The position numbers were made by a program, and so were the translations under genes. From NCBI GenBank assembly GCA_016292135.1, contig JAEFAZ010000001.1, positions 372,001 through 436,000 of the forward strand: DNA of 64,000 nucleotides, given 5' to 3'. The notes under the pieces were generated by a model. It saw only the letters and a program-made list of their open reading frames with translations, was not told where the DNA came from and did not search any database. Position 1 is the first letter of the stretch; every line of letters starts with the position of its first letter. Shown piece after piece: positions 17,502-25,599 of this stretch. The stretch is from Saccharofermentans sp. (lineage in GTDB: Bacteria > Bacillota > Clostridia > Saccharofermentanales > Saccharofermentanaceae).

Positions 17502-18956
17502 TCATCCTATGTTTTCGATAAATGCCTTATAACCCAGATACAGGAAGTAAAGATCGATCTTGGAGATGACTTCGATAGGAGCATGCATGGACCATACGGG
17601 GATTCCCAGGTCTACTACATCCATACCCATCTTGGCCATATAGCAGGAGATCGTTCCGCCGCCGCCTGCATCGATCTTGCCGAGCTCGCCTGTCTGCCAC
17701 GGGATCGAGTTATCCTTGAAGATCTTCGTGATCTGGGAAACAAACTCACCCGTAGCTTCATTAGTGCCGGACTTTCCCCTTGCGCCCGTATACTTCTCGA
17801 TCTTAAGCCCGTGAGACAGGAAGGCAGTGTTATTCTTCTCGAAAACGGAAGCATACTTGGGATCATATCCGGTCGTAACATCCGTCGAGAGCATCTTGGT
17901 GTTCTCAAGGGCCTTGCGGTATGTGAGCATATTGAACTTATCGATGCCGCCAAGATTCTTTGCAAGGAGCTCCATCAGGAAGTTCTCATAGATAACGGAC
18001 TGTGCGCCTGAATTGGAATAAGATCCGATCTCTTCTTTATCAGTCAGGAAAGCAACACATGTGCGCTCAGGCTTATCCATGGCAAGTACAGCCATCAGCG
18101 CCGGATATGCACAGCACTTGTCGTCGTGACCATAAGCTGCGATATAAGCACGGTCGAGACCAAGATCTCTTGCCTTGGTCGCAGGAACTACTTCAAGCTC
18201 ACCTGAGACAAAGTCCTTCTCGACAATGCCGTACTCATCGTAAAGATACTTAAGGACAGCTGCCTTATAAGGCTCCTTCTCCTTCTCTTTATCCTTGCTC
18301 TGAAGAGGAATACCGCCGATAACGATATTAAGATCCTCAGCGGGAATAAAATCTTCAGCATTCTTCTTCATCTGCTCACGGCCTAAGTGAGGCAGAAGAT
18401 CCGTGATATAGAACACGGGATCAGTATCCTTCTCGCCGATCGTAATGTCGATCTCCTTGCCGTCAACGGTATAGATGGTTCCGTGAAGAGCCAGAGGAAT
18501 CGTCGTCCACTGATACTTCTTGATGCCACCGTAGTAATGAGTCTTGAAATATACAGTCTCTGCTTCCTCGAAAACAGGATTAGGCTTAAGGTCCAGCCTG
18601 GGTGAGTCGATATGTGCACCAAGGATATTGAATCCTTCGCTGACAGGCTTCTTGCCTATAACTGCACATACGAAGCCTCTGTTCTTAACAGATGCATAGA
18701 CCTTATCACCGGCCTTGAGCTTGCTGACAGTCGCGATGTCCTTATAACCCAAAGATTCGCAAGCCTCTTTAGCAGTCTTAACAAACTCCCTCTCAGTCTT
18801 GGAGACATCGATGAACGCCTTGTAATCCTCAGCGAAATTCATAGCAGCATCGATATCATCCTGGGATGAAGTCAGATAAAGATTCGGGAACTCAGCAACC
18901 GGATCTGCTTTCTTAGTCGTTTTTGCCTTTGAAGCAACTTTTTTCTTTGCAGGCAT
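17502..18956 (-). CDS. M18 family metalloaminopeptidase
   Basis: A cytosolic zinc aminopeptidase of the aspartyl-aminopeptidase (M18) family, 484 residues. Zinc and catalytic elements: LGAHIDSPRLDLKPNP (first His and catalytic Asp), AAYGHDDKCCAYPAL (bridging Asp), LTDKEEIGSYSNSGAQS (catalytic Glu pair) and a C-terminal WSMHAPIEV histidine. The first 20 residues are an unusual Lys/Ala-rich extension (MPAKKKVASKAKTTKK) absent from the core family and perhaps disordered. GGAGGT 7 nt before the ATG fixes the start. It is the first gene of a long minus-strand run into cls and beyond. Confidence 0.93.
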   Translation of the reverse strand: MPAKKKVASKAKTTKKADPVAEFPNLYLTSSQDDIDAAMNFAEDYKAFIDVSKTEREFVKTAKEACESLGYKDIATVSKLKAGDKVYASVKNRGFVCAVIGKKPVSEGFNILGAHIDSPRLDLKPNPVFEEAETVYFKTHYYGGIKKYQWTTIPLALHGTIYTVDGKEIDITIGEKDTDPVFYITDLLPHLGREQMKKNAEDFIPAEDLNIVIGGIPLQSKDKEKEKEPYKAAVLKYLYDEYGIVEKDFVSGELEVVPATKARDLGLDRAYIAAYGHDDKCCAYPALMAVLAMDKPERTCVAFLTDKEEIGSYSNSGAQSVIYENFLMELLAKNLGGIDKFNMLTYRKALENTKMLSTDVTTGYDPKYASVFEKNNTAFLSHGLKIEKYTGARGKSGTNEATGEFVSQITKIFKDNSIPWQTGELGKIDAGGGGTISCYMAKMGMDVVDLGIPVWSMHAPIEVISKIDLYFLYLGYKAFIENIG

Positions 18957-18991
18957 GTTATTAACCTCCGTAAATCTATTTTTCCGCTAAT

Positions 18992-19000
18992 ATCATACCA
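18992..19000 (-). promoter_or_regulatory. Candidate extended -10 promoter upstream of the M18 aminopeptidase
   Basis: On the minus strand TGG-TATGAT (-10 TATGAT at 18992-18997 with a TGn extension) lies 36 nt before the ATG. No good -35 is visible 17 nt upstream, as expected if the extended -10 compensates. Confidence 0.45.
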
Positions 19001-19082
19001 TTTTTCTTATTTATTTATATTAAAAGTTACTCCGGCAGCCGCATCAGACCCGGTAATCAAGCAAAAAACTCCAAAACCCGAT

Positions 19083-19129
19083 AAAAAAGTCTCCAAATGG
19101 AGACTCAAAGGCCTCTATTTGGAGACTCG
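19083..19129 (-). terminator. Terminator of the secreted-polypeptide/ABC cassette, with duplicated arm
   Basis: On the minus strand a copy of AGTCTCC is followed, after a GGCC-containing segment, by a second AGTCTCC, then GGAGACT and TTTTTT. The distal arm can pair locally with the near copy (7 bp, 4-nt loop) or with the far copy as AGTCTCCAAAT/ATTTGGAGACT (11 bp, longer loop). Both foldings end at the T-tract, so termination should be strong. Confidence 0.85.
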
Positions 19130-19146
19130 CAAAAAAAACAACAGTT

Positions 19147-19818
19147 TTAAGAGCAGATCTTACCGTCAGCGATATGAATGACCTTATCGGCAATGTCTGC
19201 CAAAGATTCATCGTGGGTAGCAATAAGAATGGTCTTCCCTTCATCCCTGAGGGCTTTAAAGATCTTTGCAATTGATTCCTTCTGAGCACTATCAACTTGG
19301 CCTGTGGGCTCATCAGCAATGATTATCGGGCATTCATTTATCAAAGCTCGGCCAATGGCTACACGCTGCCGCTGACCTCCGCTCATATCGGATACTTTCC
19401 TGTTTTTAAGCTTAAGTATGCCAAGTTTTTCCAATACGGCATCGATATTCTTCTCTTTTCTCTTTGCGTCCTTCTTGGTGAAATACAACGGCACCATCAT
19501 ATTATCGTAAGCGGTCCTGTGAGGAATAAGATTGAATTCCTGGAAAACAAAGCCTATATTCTCATTCCTGAAGGCAGAAAGAGTCTTATCGTTCATGGGG
19601 GCTGTATCGCTGCCCTTTATGGTTACTTTCCCGGATGTGGGCTTATCGAGACACCCGATGATATTAAGCATGGTTGATTTTCCGGATCCTGAAACACCGT
19701 AGATCGTAGTTATCGTGCCTTCCTCAATAGACAGGTCTATTCCGTTAAGGGCATCCACTTTGACGATCTTGGAAACATCATATGTCTTATGTACATCTTC
19801 AAGCCTTATTATCTCCAT
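19147..19818 (-). CDS. ABC transporter ATP-binding protein, MacB/LolD type
   Basis: A 223-residue stand-alone ATPase. Walker A is GVSGSGKSTMLNIIGCLD, Q-loop FVFQEFNLIPHRTAYDN, signature MSGGQRQRVAIGRALI, Walker B IIIADEPTGQVDS, and the switch histidine is in IATHDESLADIAD. This is the subfamily that works with FtsX/MacB-type permeases in lipoprotein release, antimicrobial-peptide export or mechanotransmission rather than solute uptake. It overlaps the upstream permease gene by 10 nt, and two FtsX-like permeases precede it. It is the last gene of the AT-rich cassette and is followed by a strong terminator. Confidence 0.92.
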   Translation of the reverse strand: MEIIRLEDVHKTYDVSKIVKVDALNGIDLSIEEGTITTIYGVSGSGKSTMLNIIGCLDKPTSGKVTIKGSDTAPMNDKTLSAFRNENIGFVFQEFNLIPHRTAYDNMMVPLYFTKKDAKRKEKNIDAVLEKLGILKLKNRKVSDMSGGQRQRVAIGRALINECPIIIADEPTGQVDSAQKESIAKIFKALRDEGKTILIATHDESLADIADKVIHIADGKICS

Positions 19819-20873
19819 CTCTCATTAACCTCCACTATATTTTCATTGCTCTTGCCTGAGATCAATATCTCAGCCAAAAGCCGCAGAATAAACAATGCAA
19901 TAGTAATAAGGAGCATTATCCAGAAACCCTCAGTAAACAACGTTTGTATCGAAAAGATACACCCCAGGATAACAGCCATAATGCCAAGAATAGCAACATG
20001 ACTTACTTCACAGAAAGTTATATACGAAGCATCTGCCCCACAGACCCTGTATGACCTGAATTCATACCTTCTAAGCCACAGACAATATCTGATGATGGGT
20101 ATAACACAGGTTGTAACGATTACCATTATTATGAACACTTTAATGATATTTGAATAACTCAATCCTATCGTTTCAATTGCTCTTCCGGCACTCGTTGAAG
20201 GTTTGAGTTCATTATATATATTTGCTTTTGAGGAAACTGCATCATTCAATATGTCATAATCTGAAGGGGCTATCGGAGCCTTAAATTCAAAAGTAATTCT
20301 ATAAACTCCCTCAGACACATTGAAGAATTCATTAGAAGAACAAAACAAAGAGAACATAGCTTGTCCGTATGACGCAAGACCTTCGACCTGTTGTACCAAT
20401 CGATAATTCTTTCCGTTCAATTCATATTCATCACACAGAATTACGTTAGTAGTAACTAAAACGTCTCCTCTTTCAAACAGATCATCGTTAAATCGTTCAT
20501 GAGACATTTTTGATCTGAAATCATGCAAATTGGATATTCCGCCATAAAAACACAAAAGTTCCCGGCTATTGCCTTCTTCATCCTCAGGTAAGATCCCTGC
20601 TACTACTATATCTTCATAGTTAATTCCGCTTCCGGAAACAGATTTAACAATATCGTCAAGATCATCTTTTCCGATCAGATCAGAAAAGATATAAGTGTAA
20701 CTGTAATCTGACAGATTAGTACGAAGTCTTTCCTGAACCACAAATTCGTTATAATAGATTGTGTAATAAAGATTTACTTCAGCAACAAAAAGCATAGCTA
20801 AAAGAATGCACGCTATAACGTTGATAAACAGATTTGATCTTATGGCAGACAGGGTAGATTTAATCATATTCAT
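19809..20873 (-). CDS. FtsX-like ABC permease (second permease of cassette)
   Basis: A 354-residue membrane protein with FtsX/MacB topology. One N-terminal helix (INVIACILLAMLFVAEVNLY) is followed by an extracytoplasmic domain of about 200 residues. Three C-terminal helices follow (around IIKVFIIMVIVTTCVIPIIR, VAILGIMAVILGCIFSI and FWIMLLITIALFILRLLAEI). It overlaps the first permease by 4 nt and the ATPase by 10 nt. The ectodomain has no recognisable fold by eye. The sequence is more AT-rich than the flanking housekeeping genes. Confidence 0.75.
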   Translation of the reverse strand: MNMIKSTLSAIRSNLFINVIACILLAMLFVAEVNLYYTIYYNEFVVQERLRTNLSDYSYTYIFSDLIGKDDLDDIVKSVSGSGINYEDIVVAGILPEDEEGNSRELLCFYGGISNLHDFRSKMSHERFNDDLFERGDVLVTTNVILCDEYELNGKNYRLVQQVEGLASYGQAMFSLFCSSNEFFNVSEGVYRITFEFKAPIAPSDYDILNDAVSSKANIYNELKPSTSAGRAIETIGLSYSNIIKVFIIMVIVTTCVIPIIRYCLWLRRYEFRSYRVCGADASYITFCEVSHVAILGIMAVILGCIFSIQTLFTEGFWIMLLITIALFILRLLAEILISGKSNENIVEVNERWR

Positions 20874-22105
20874 TCCCTCCTGATAAGATCTGCCGGTGTT
20901 TTTCTTCCGTTAATTATGCAGAAAGACAGGTTGATCATAAGGTAAGCAACAATGATTATCGTTGAAACCGGCAAGATATTATATGGTTCAAACATATATG
21001 CGCAATCACCGTTTAAAGATATAAAATCCCATAACATCGCAGCACCTTTATACGCATAAAGGAAAAAACCGGCTAAAGAGCCCAAAAGTATAAATGGCAG
21101 ATATATAAACGTAACAATACATACTGTGTCAAACCACGAAAGGCCGTGAATATAATATATAGACAGTTTCCGTTTGTTTATAGACAAACTTATAACCCCA
21201 TAAGAAACATTTAATGTAAGAAGGATAACAACGAGGATCAAACTGACCGATCTGAACATCATCAATTGCTCTTCATTAACCTCTTCCACAAGTTTGGTAT
21301 ACGAGTCCAAATCATAAGCAGTAAGTCCCGTTACAGAATATATTTGATTAATTAATTCAGAAGTAGTAAAGCCTTCTTTGGGAGTTACAACAAAAGATAA
21401 ACAGGTAGTATAAGATTCGAGTTTTTCTCCTTCAGAATCAGTAATATCTAAACAAAATGCATAGCCGCAATCATCATTCAAACTGCTTCCGCGCGAACCA
21501 TCATAATCCCCTTTAAATGTCCATCCGAACCTAAAAGGCATTTGATTATTAAGATCAAAAACACCAACAACGGTTACTGCAGGAACTCTTACATCTGATT
21601 TAAAAACATTATCGGTTTCATTATCTCTGTAAAGATAAATATAGTCTTTTAATATCTCACCACAGTTGATATTGACATTAGAAGAAACCATTATCTCATT
21701 TGGTTTTTCCGGCATACGGCCATCGATCATATGATACGGATTATACTTTATATCGTCAGGAAGTTTATAGAGATATAACCCGTATTCTCTGGAACTATCA
21801 TCCGTCTTTGAATCTATAACATTATAATCTCTGTAAATATTTACATTTTCTAATTTTTCAACACACTCCAGATTTTTTATCAAACTGATATCTTCAGTAA
21901 CTCTGTCATTACTCGCAAACTCACCTTCAAAAGCCACAACCTTTCCCGAAAGGCCATAAGCTTTATAGATATCTACTGTTTGATAGATGATTCTTTTTTG
22001 CGCAAACCAGAACATCCCGATAAATGCAAGCGCAAAACTCACACAAAACAAGATTAAGATCTTTAAAATATTTTCACTGTATTCTTTATAAACTAACTTT
22101 ATCAT
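20870..22105 (-). CDS. FtsX-like ABC permease (first permease of cassette)
   Basis: A 411-residue membrane protein. It has an N-terminal helix (ILKILILFCVSFALAFIGMF), an ectodomain of about 220 residues, then helices around VSLILVVILLTLNVSYGVIS, FIYLPFILLGSLAGFFLYAY and VSTIIIVAYLMINLSFCIIN. This is the four-helix plan of MacB/FtsX permeases. I start it at ATG 22105 (MIKLVYKEYSEN), because the N-terminal residues then fit the membrane-proximal start of this family; an ATG 13 codons upstream is also open. Neither has a Shine-Dalgarno site. One arm of a 17-bp inverted repeat lies 14-30 nt before this ATG, so translation may depend on RNA structure or coupling. Confidence 0.72.
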   Translation of the reverse strand: MIKLVYKEYSENILKILILFCVSFALAFIGMFWFAQKRIIYQTVDIYKAYGLSGKVVAFEGEFASNDRVTEDISLIKNLECVEKLENVNIYRDYNVIDSKTDDSSREYGLYLYKLPDDIKYNPYHMIDGRMPEKPNEIMVSSNVNINCGEILKDYIYLYRDNETDNVFKSDVRVPAVTVVGVFDLNNQMPFRFGWTFKGDYDGSRGSSLNDDCGYAFCLDITDSEGEKLESYTTCLSFVVTPKEGFTTSELINQIYSVTGLTAYDLDSYTKLVEEVNEEQLMMFRSVSLILVVILLTLNVSYGVISLSINKRKLSIYYIHGLSWFDTVCIVTFIYLPFILLGSLAGFFLYAYKGAAMLWDFISLNGDCAYMFEPYNILPVSTIIIVAYLMINLSFCIINGRKTPADLIRRE

Positions 22106-22118
22106 AATATTTTGGGAG

Positions 22119-22135
22119 AATAACGGAGTGATACA
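22119..22135. repeat. Left arm of perfect 17-bp inverted repeat
   Basis: AATAACGGAGTGATACA, the exact reverse complement of 22595-22611. It lies between the secreted-polypeptide gene and the first permease. With the other arm it brackets a segment of 493 bp including both arms. Confidence 0.9.
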
Positions 22136-22169
22136 AATCCCCATAATTAATGAAGTAAATTAATTAGAA

Positions 22170-22577
22170 TTAAGAACAATAACCTTTATCGCCATAGCCC
22201 AACTTATTTAAGGTTGTATCGATAATATAGCTATAATATCCTTTTTTAGCGCCACTAGCTTTAACTTTGAGCATATCATAACCAGACAGGATATAATGTT
22301 TCCGCCAGTAGTCTCCGTTTAAATATGTTCCATTTTTTTTCAGAACTTCTACTACAGATGTAACCAGAAGTTCATGTCCCCTGCACGAATAAATAACTAC
22401 CTGCTCATTTGATTTAGGTGTATACGTCCGTGTGGTACCGGAATCATAATAAGAGATTTTTTTATTACCAAAACCAGGCTTTGCATCTTTGTAAGGTACT
22501 CTTGCAGCTAATGCTGGAATAGACATACATGCGATCAGTAAAACAGAGATAACAACAGTCAAAACTTTTTTATTCAT
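22170..22577 (-). CDS. Small secreted protein, possible exported peptide of the ABC cassette
   Basis: A 135-residue protein with a clear signal peptide (MNKKVLTVVISVLLIACMSI, cleaved after PALAA). The mature part is about 110 residues, rich in Tyr, Gly and Lys, with two Cys (IYSCRG and the C-terminal GYCS) that could pair outside the cell. AAAGGAG 5 nt before the ATG is a strong start signal. It is the first gene of a unit with two FtsX-like permeases and a MacB-type ATPase. That arrangement resembles bacteriocin or peptide-toxin loci such as the lactococcin 972 group, in which a secreted polypeptide is paired with an ABC immunity/export complex. I do not recognise the sequence, so a bacteriocin role is inference. 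Confidence 0.7.
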   Translation of the reverse strand: MNKKVLTVVISVLLIACMSIPALAARVPYKDAKPGFGNKKISYYDSGTTRTYTPKSNEQVVIYSCRGHELLVTSVVEVLKKNGTYLNGDYWRKHYILSGYDMLKVKASGAKKGYYSYIIDTTLNKLGYGDKGYCS

Positions 22578-22594
22578 TATTTCTCCTTTCTAAA

Positions 22595-22611
22595 TGTATC
22601 ACTCCGTTATT
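22595..22611. repeat. Right arm of perfect 17-bp inverted repeat
   Basis: TGTATCACTCCGTTATT, reverse complement of 22119-22135. It ends 17 nt upstream of the secreted-protein ATG, just outside its Shine-Dalgarno site, so it lies in the 5' leader of that gene. Confidence 0.9.
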
Positions 22612-22690
22612 GCAAACATTAACATATTAGGACATAAACAAAATTGCGGTAAATTGCAAAGTTTACAATCTTTCAAAAAAATGCTTGTGC

Positions 22691-22720
22691 AGTATACCAA
22701 TTGAAAAACCACATAGATAA
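22691..22720 (-). promoter_or_regulatory. Weak promoter candidate for the secreted-polypeptide/ABC cassette
   Basis: On the minus strand TTATCT (22715-22720), an 18-nt spacer and TATACT (22691-22696). An alternative is TTACCG (22647-22652), 17 nt, TAATAT (22624-22629). The AT-rich leader also holds an imperfect palindrome of TTGC and GCAA around 22639-22658 that could be an operator. Confidence 0.3.
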
Positions 22721-22732
22721 TCATAAATAAAT

Positions 22733-22757
22733 AAAAAAGCAGCCATAAAGGCTGCTT
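22733..22757 (-). terminator. Terminator downstream of prfB
   Basis: AAGCAGCC / GGCTGCTT stem (22737-22744 with 22750-22757), 5-nt loop, followed on the minus strand by TTTTTTATTT. It separates the malic enzyme-to-prfB unit from the AT-rich cassette. Confidence 0.88.
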
Positions 22758-22784
22758 AATTGTGCAACAAATTGTAGTTAATTA

Positions 22785-23894
22785 TTATTTCTCTATCTTC
22801 ATCCCTGACAGGAATGCATTGATGAAGCCGTCTAATTTACCGTCCATAACAGCATCGACATCTACTTCTTCATAGCCTGTTCTGTGGTCTTTTACCATTG
22901 TGTAAGGACAGAATACATAAGATCTGATCTGGGAGCCCCAAGCGATCTCCATCTGGTTGCCTTTGAGGTCTTCGATCTTCTCCATCTGGGCTGCTCTTGC
23001 AAGAGCGAAAAGCTTTGCTTTCAGCATCTTAAGACAGGTTTCCTTATTCTGAACCTGGGAACGCTCAGACTGGCAGGCAACGACAACGCCTGTGGGGTTG
23101 TGCGTCATACGAACAGCGGAGTCTGTTTTGTTGATGTGCTGACCACCCTTACCAGATGCTCTGTAGGTATCGACTCTTACGTCGTTCATATCGATCTTGA
23201 TGTCTATCGTGTCATCCAATTCAGGCATAACTTCACAGGATGCAAAGGATGTATGTCTTCTGCCGGATGCATCGAAAGGAGAAATCCTTACGAGTCTGTG
23301 GACACCGATCTCGGATCTTAAGAAACCGTAAGCGTTCTCTCCTGTGATCATCATGGAGCAGCTCTTGATGCCTGCTTCTTCACCGTCAAGATATTCCAGG
23401 ATCTTAACTTCATAATCGTGGATCTCAGACCATCTCAGATACATACGGTAGAGCATGGAAACCCAGTCCATGGCTTCTGTTCCGCCTGCACCGGCATGGA
23501 GAGTGATGATGGCGTTATTCTTATCGTATTCACCTGTAAGGAGAGTCTCGAGACGCATCTTTTCGAATTCTTCCTTGAAGGTTGCAAGACCCTCTTCAAG
23601 TTCGGGAAGAGAATCGGTATCTTCTTCCTCATTTGCAAGCTCGCAAAGAGCCAGGAGGTCTTCCCTGTCCGTAACCAGCTGATGGAAGGAATCAACTCTC
23701 ATCTGGGCGCGGCGGAGCTTTGTCTGAAGGGCTTGTGCCTTCTCAACATCGTTCCAGAAGTCGGGCTCCTGTGTGCGCGCTTCAAGCTCGGAGATCTCTG
23801 TCGATACGACATCGATATGGAGAGCATCGCGGAGCTTTGCCACGGGTTCTTCGTATCCTTCAAGTTCAAGTCTTATGTTGTCAAATTCGAGCAT
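22785..23894 (-). CDS. prfB: Peptide chain release factor 2
   Basis: RF2 terminates translation at UGA and UAA. The 369-residue protein has the release motif GGQ in RASGKGGQHINKTDSAV and the RF2-type codon-recognition tripeptide in RISPFDASGRRHTSF. The usual in-frame UGA frameshift site near codon 25 is absent: the frame reads LRDALHIDVVS through that region with no CTTTGA. Synthesis should therefore not be autoregulated by frameshifting. It overlaps the upstream aminotransferase gene by one nucleotide (TAATG) and ends before a strong terminator. Confidence 0.96.
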   Translation of the reverse strand: MLEFDNIRLELEGYEEPVAKLRDALHIDVVSTEISELEARTQEPDFWNDVEKAQALQTKLRRAQMRVDSFHQLVTDREDLLALCELANEEEDTDSLPELEEGLATFKEEFEKMRLETLLTGEYDKNNAIITLHAGAGGTEAMDWVSMLYRMYLRWSEIHDYEVKILEYLDGEEAGIKSCSMMITGENAYGFLRSEIGVHRLVRISPFDASGRRHTSFASCEVMPELDDTIDIKIDMNDVRVDTYRASGKGGQHINKTDSAVRMTHNPTGVVVACQSERSQVQNKETCLKMLKAKLFALARAAQMEKIEDLKGNQMEIAWGSQIRSYVFCPYTMVKDHRTGYEEVDVDAVMDGKLDGFINAFLSGMKIEK

Positions 23895-25087
23895 TAATCC
23901 TTACCTGCTTTCAGTTCGCTTGTAAACTCGGCGAGTCTTCTCATGGCTTCCTGGATATTTTCCATGGAAGCAGCATAACTAATACGTACAAAGCCTTCAC
24001 CGCAGTCGCCGAAAGCGTTTCCGGGTACGATGGCAACACCCTTCTCCATAAGGAATCTCTCACAGAATTCCTGGGACGAAAGGCCCGTACTCTTGATCGA
24101 AGGGAACGCATAGAAGGCGCCGAATGGCTCGAAGCACTCAAGACCTGCATCTTCCAAGCCCTTCAGGATCACTCTTCTTCTGCGGTTATATTCTTTTCGC
24201 ATCTCCTCAACATGAGCATCGCCGTTGAGCGAAGCTTCAACGATGGCGTACTGTGCCATTGAAGGTGAGCACATGATGCAGTACTGATGGATCTTGTTCA
24301 TGGGAGCGATAAGCTCCTTGGGACCAAGGAGATAACCGATCCTGAAACCGGTCATGGCAAAGGCCTTGGAGAATCCGTTGATAACGATGACTCTGTCTGC
24401 GATCTCGGAGAACTGGGCAAGCGATACGGGTTTGCCGTCGATATAGTTGAGTTCGCCGTAAAGTTCATCGGAAAGGACGATTATGTCGGGATGCTTTAAG
24501 AGCACATCCTTGATCTTTGCAAGATCCTCAAGGGTCATTACGGCACCTGTAGGATTCGAAGGATAACCTAAGATGATGTATTTCGTCTTATCGGTAATGG
24601 CTGCCTCAAGTTCTTCAGGCATGAGCTTATAGGAGTTCTCAGGCTTCGTGGAGACCGTTACGGGAATACCGTGAGCAAACATGACCGTTGCCTTATATGC
24701 AACGAAGCAGGGCTCTACGATGATGACCTCATCACCGGGATTGATGAGAGCTCTTGCAGCAAGGTCGAGGCCTTCGCTTCCGCCGACGGTGATAAGGATC
24801 TCTCCGTCGGGAGAATATGTCATGCCGTATCTTCTCTTGATATATTCAGCTATAGCTTCTTTGGACTTGCTGTAACCCGAGTTGGGCGAATAATGGGTAT
24901 AGCCGTCAACGAGCGAATCGATACCGGCTTCCCTGATGTCCCAGGGCGTAACAAAGTCAGGCTCACCGATCGAAAGGGATATTACTCTTCCCTTCATCTC
25001 GGAAGCCAGGTCGAAGAAACGCCTGATAGCCGAGGGCGGTACCTGCTTTACGCAGTCTGAAATCTTGGATTCGTAATCAAAACTCAT
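23894..25087 (-). CDS. PLP-dependent aminotransferase (class I/II, aspartate-type)
   Basis: A 397-residue fold-type I aminotransferase of the AspC/PatA-like group. Visible features are VISLSIGEPDFVTP near the N-terminus, YPSNPTGAVM (substrate carboxylate and PLP ring contacts), VLSDELYGEL with the PLP Asp and Tyr, and VINGFSKAFAMTGFRIGYL with the Schiff-base Lys. The substrate is not determinable; aspartate, alanine or aromatic acceptors are possible. It is preceded by a 4-nt overlapping Lrp/AsnC regulator gene, which often controls amino-acid metabolism, and followed by prfB with a 1-nt overlap. Confidence 0.88.
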   Translation of the reverse strand: MSFDYESKISDCVKQVPPSAIRRFFDLASEMKGRVISLSIGEPDFVTPWDIREAGIDSLVDGYTHYSPNSGYSKSKEAIAEYIKRRYGMTYSPDGEILITVGGSEGLDLAARALINPGDEVIIVEPCFVAYKATVMFAHGIPVTVSTKPENSYKLMPEELEAAITDKTKYIILGYPSNPTGAVMTLEDLAKIKDVLLKHPDIIVLSDELYGELNYIDGKPVSLAQFSEIADRVIVINGFSKAFAMTGFRIGYLLGPKELIAPMNKIHQYCIMCSPSMAQYAIVEASLNGDAHVEEMRKEYNRRRRVILKGLEDAGLECFEPFGAFYAFPSIKSTGLSSQEFCERFLMEKGVAIVPGNAFGDCGEGFVRISYAASMENIQEAMRRLAEFTSELKAGKD

Positions 25088-25572
25088 AATACGACCGCCT
25101 GCCTGTCATCATCATCCGGAGACTCGAAAACGATACCATTCGCTTTGTATTTCTTAAGGATGAAGTGTGTTGTTGTGGAAAGAACGCCTTCCTGGGTTGC
25201 TATCTTCTCGTTTACGAAGTTAGCGATGTCTCTTAAGGTCTTATCCTCGTAAATGATCATGAGATCAAAGCCGCCGGACATAAGGTAGCAGGCAGTGACC
25301 TTATCATACTTGGAGAGGATATTTGCGATCTGATCGTAGCCCTTGTTCTTGATGGGCGTGATCCTGACCTCGATCATACCGATGCAGTTATAGGGCATGA
25401 TCTTCTCCCAGTTGATGATCGTGGAATGACCGAGGATGATCTTGTCTTCCTTGAGCTTGTTGATCTCAGCTTCGACTTCAGCCTCCGTGGAGCCCAACAT
25501 AACGGCAAGTTCTGCCGAAGACAGCCTTGCGTTGTTTTCGAGTACATTTAATAATTCGATATCGTCGATCAT
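25084..25572 (-). CDS. Lrp/AsnC family transcriptional regulator
   Basis: A 162-residue feast/famine regulator. The N-terminal helix-turn-helix is in LLNVLENNARLSSAELAVML and continues through TEAEVEAEINKLKED. The C-terminal RAM/ligand-binding domain runs from CIGMIEVRITPI to STTTHFILKKY. The acidic tail (SPDDDDRQ) is unusual. AAGGAA lies upstream of the ATG. It overlaps the aminotransferase gene by 4 nt, so it probably responds to an amino acid handled by that enzyme. The ligand is unknown. Confidence 0.9.
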   Translation of the reverse strand: MIDDIELLNVLENNARLSSAELAVMLGSTEAEVEAEINKLKEDKIILGHSTIINWEKIMPYNCIGMIEVRITPIKNKGYDQIANILSKYDKVTACYLMSGGFDLMIIYEDKTLRDIANFVNEKIATQEGVLSTTTHFILKKYKANGIVFESPDDDDRQAVVL

Positions 25573-25599
25573 AAACAGTTCCTTGCCTTTCTTATTTTC

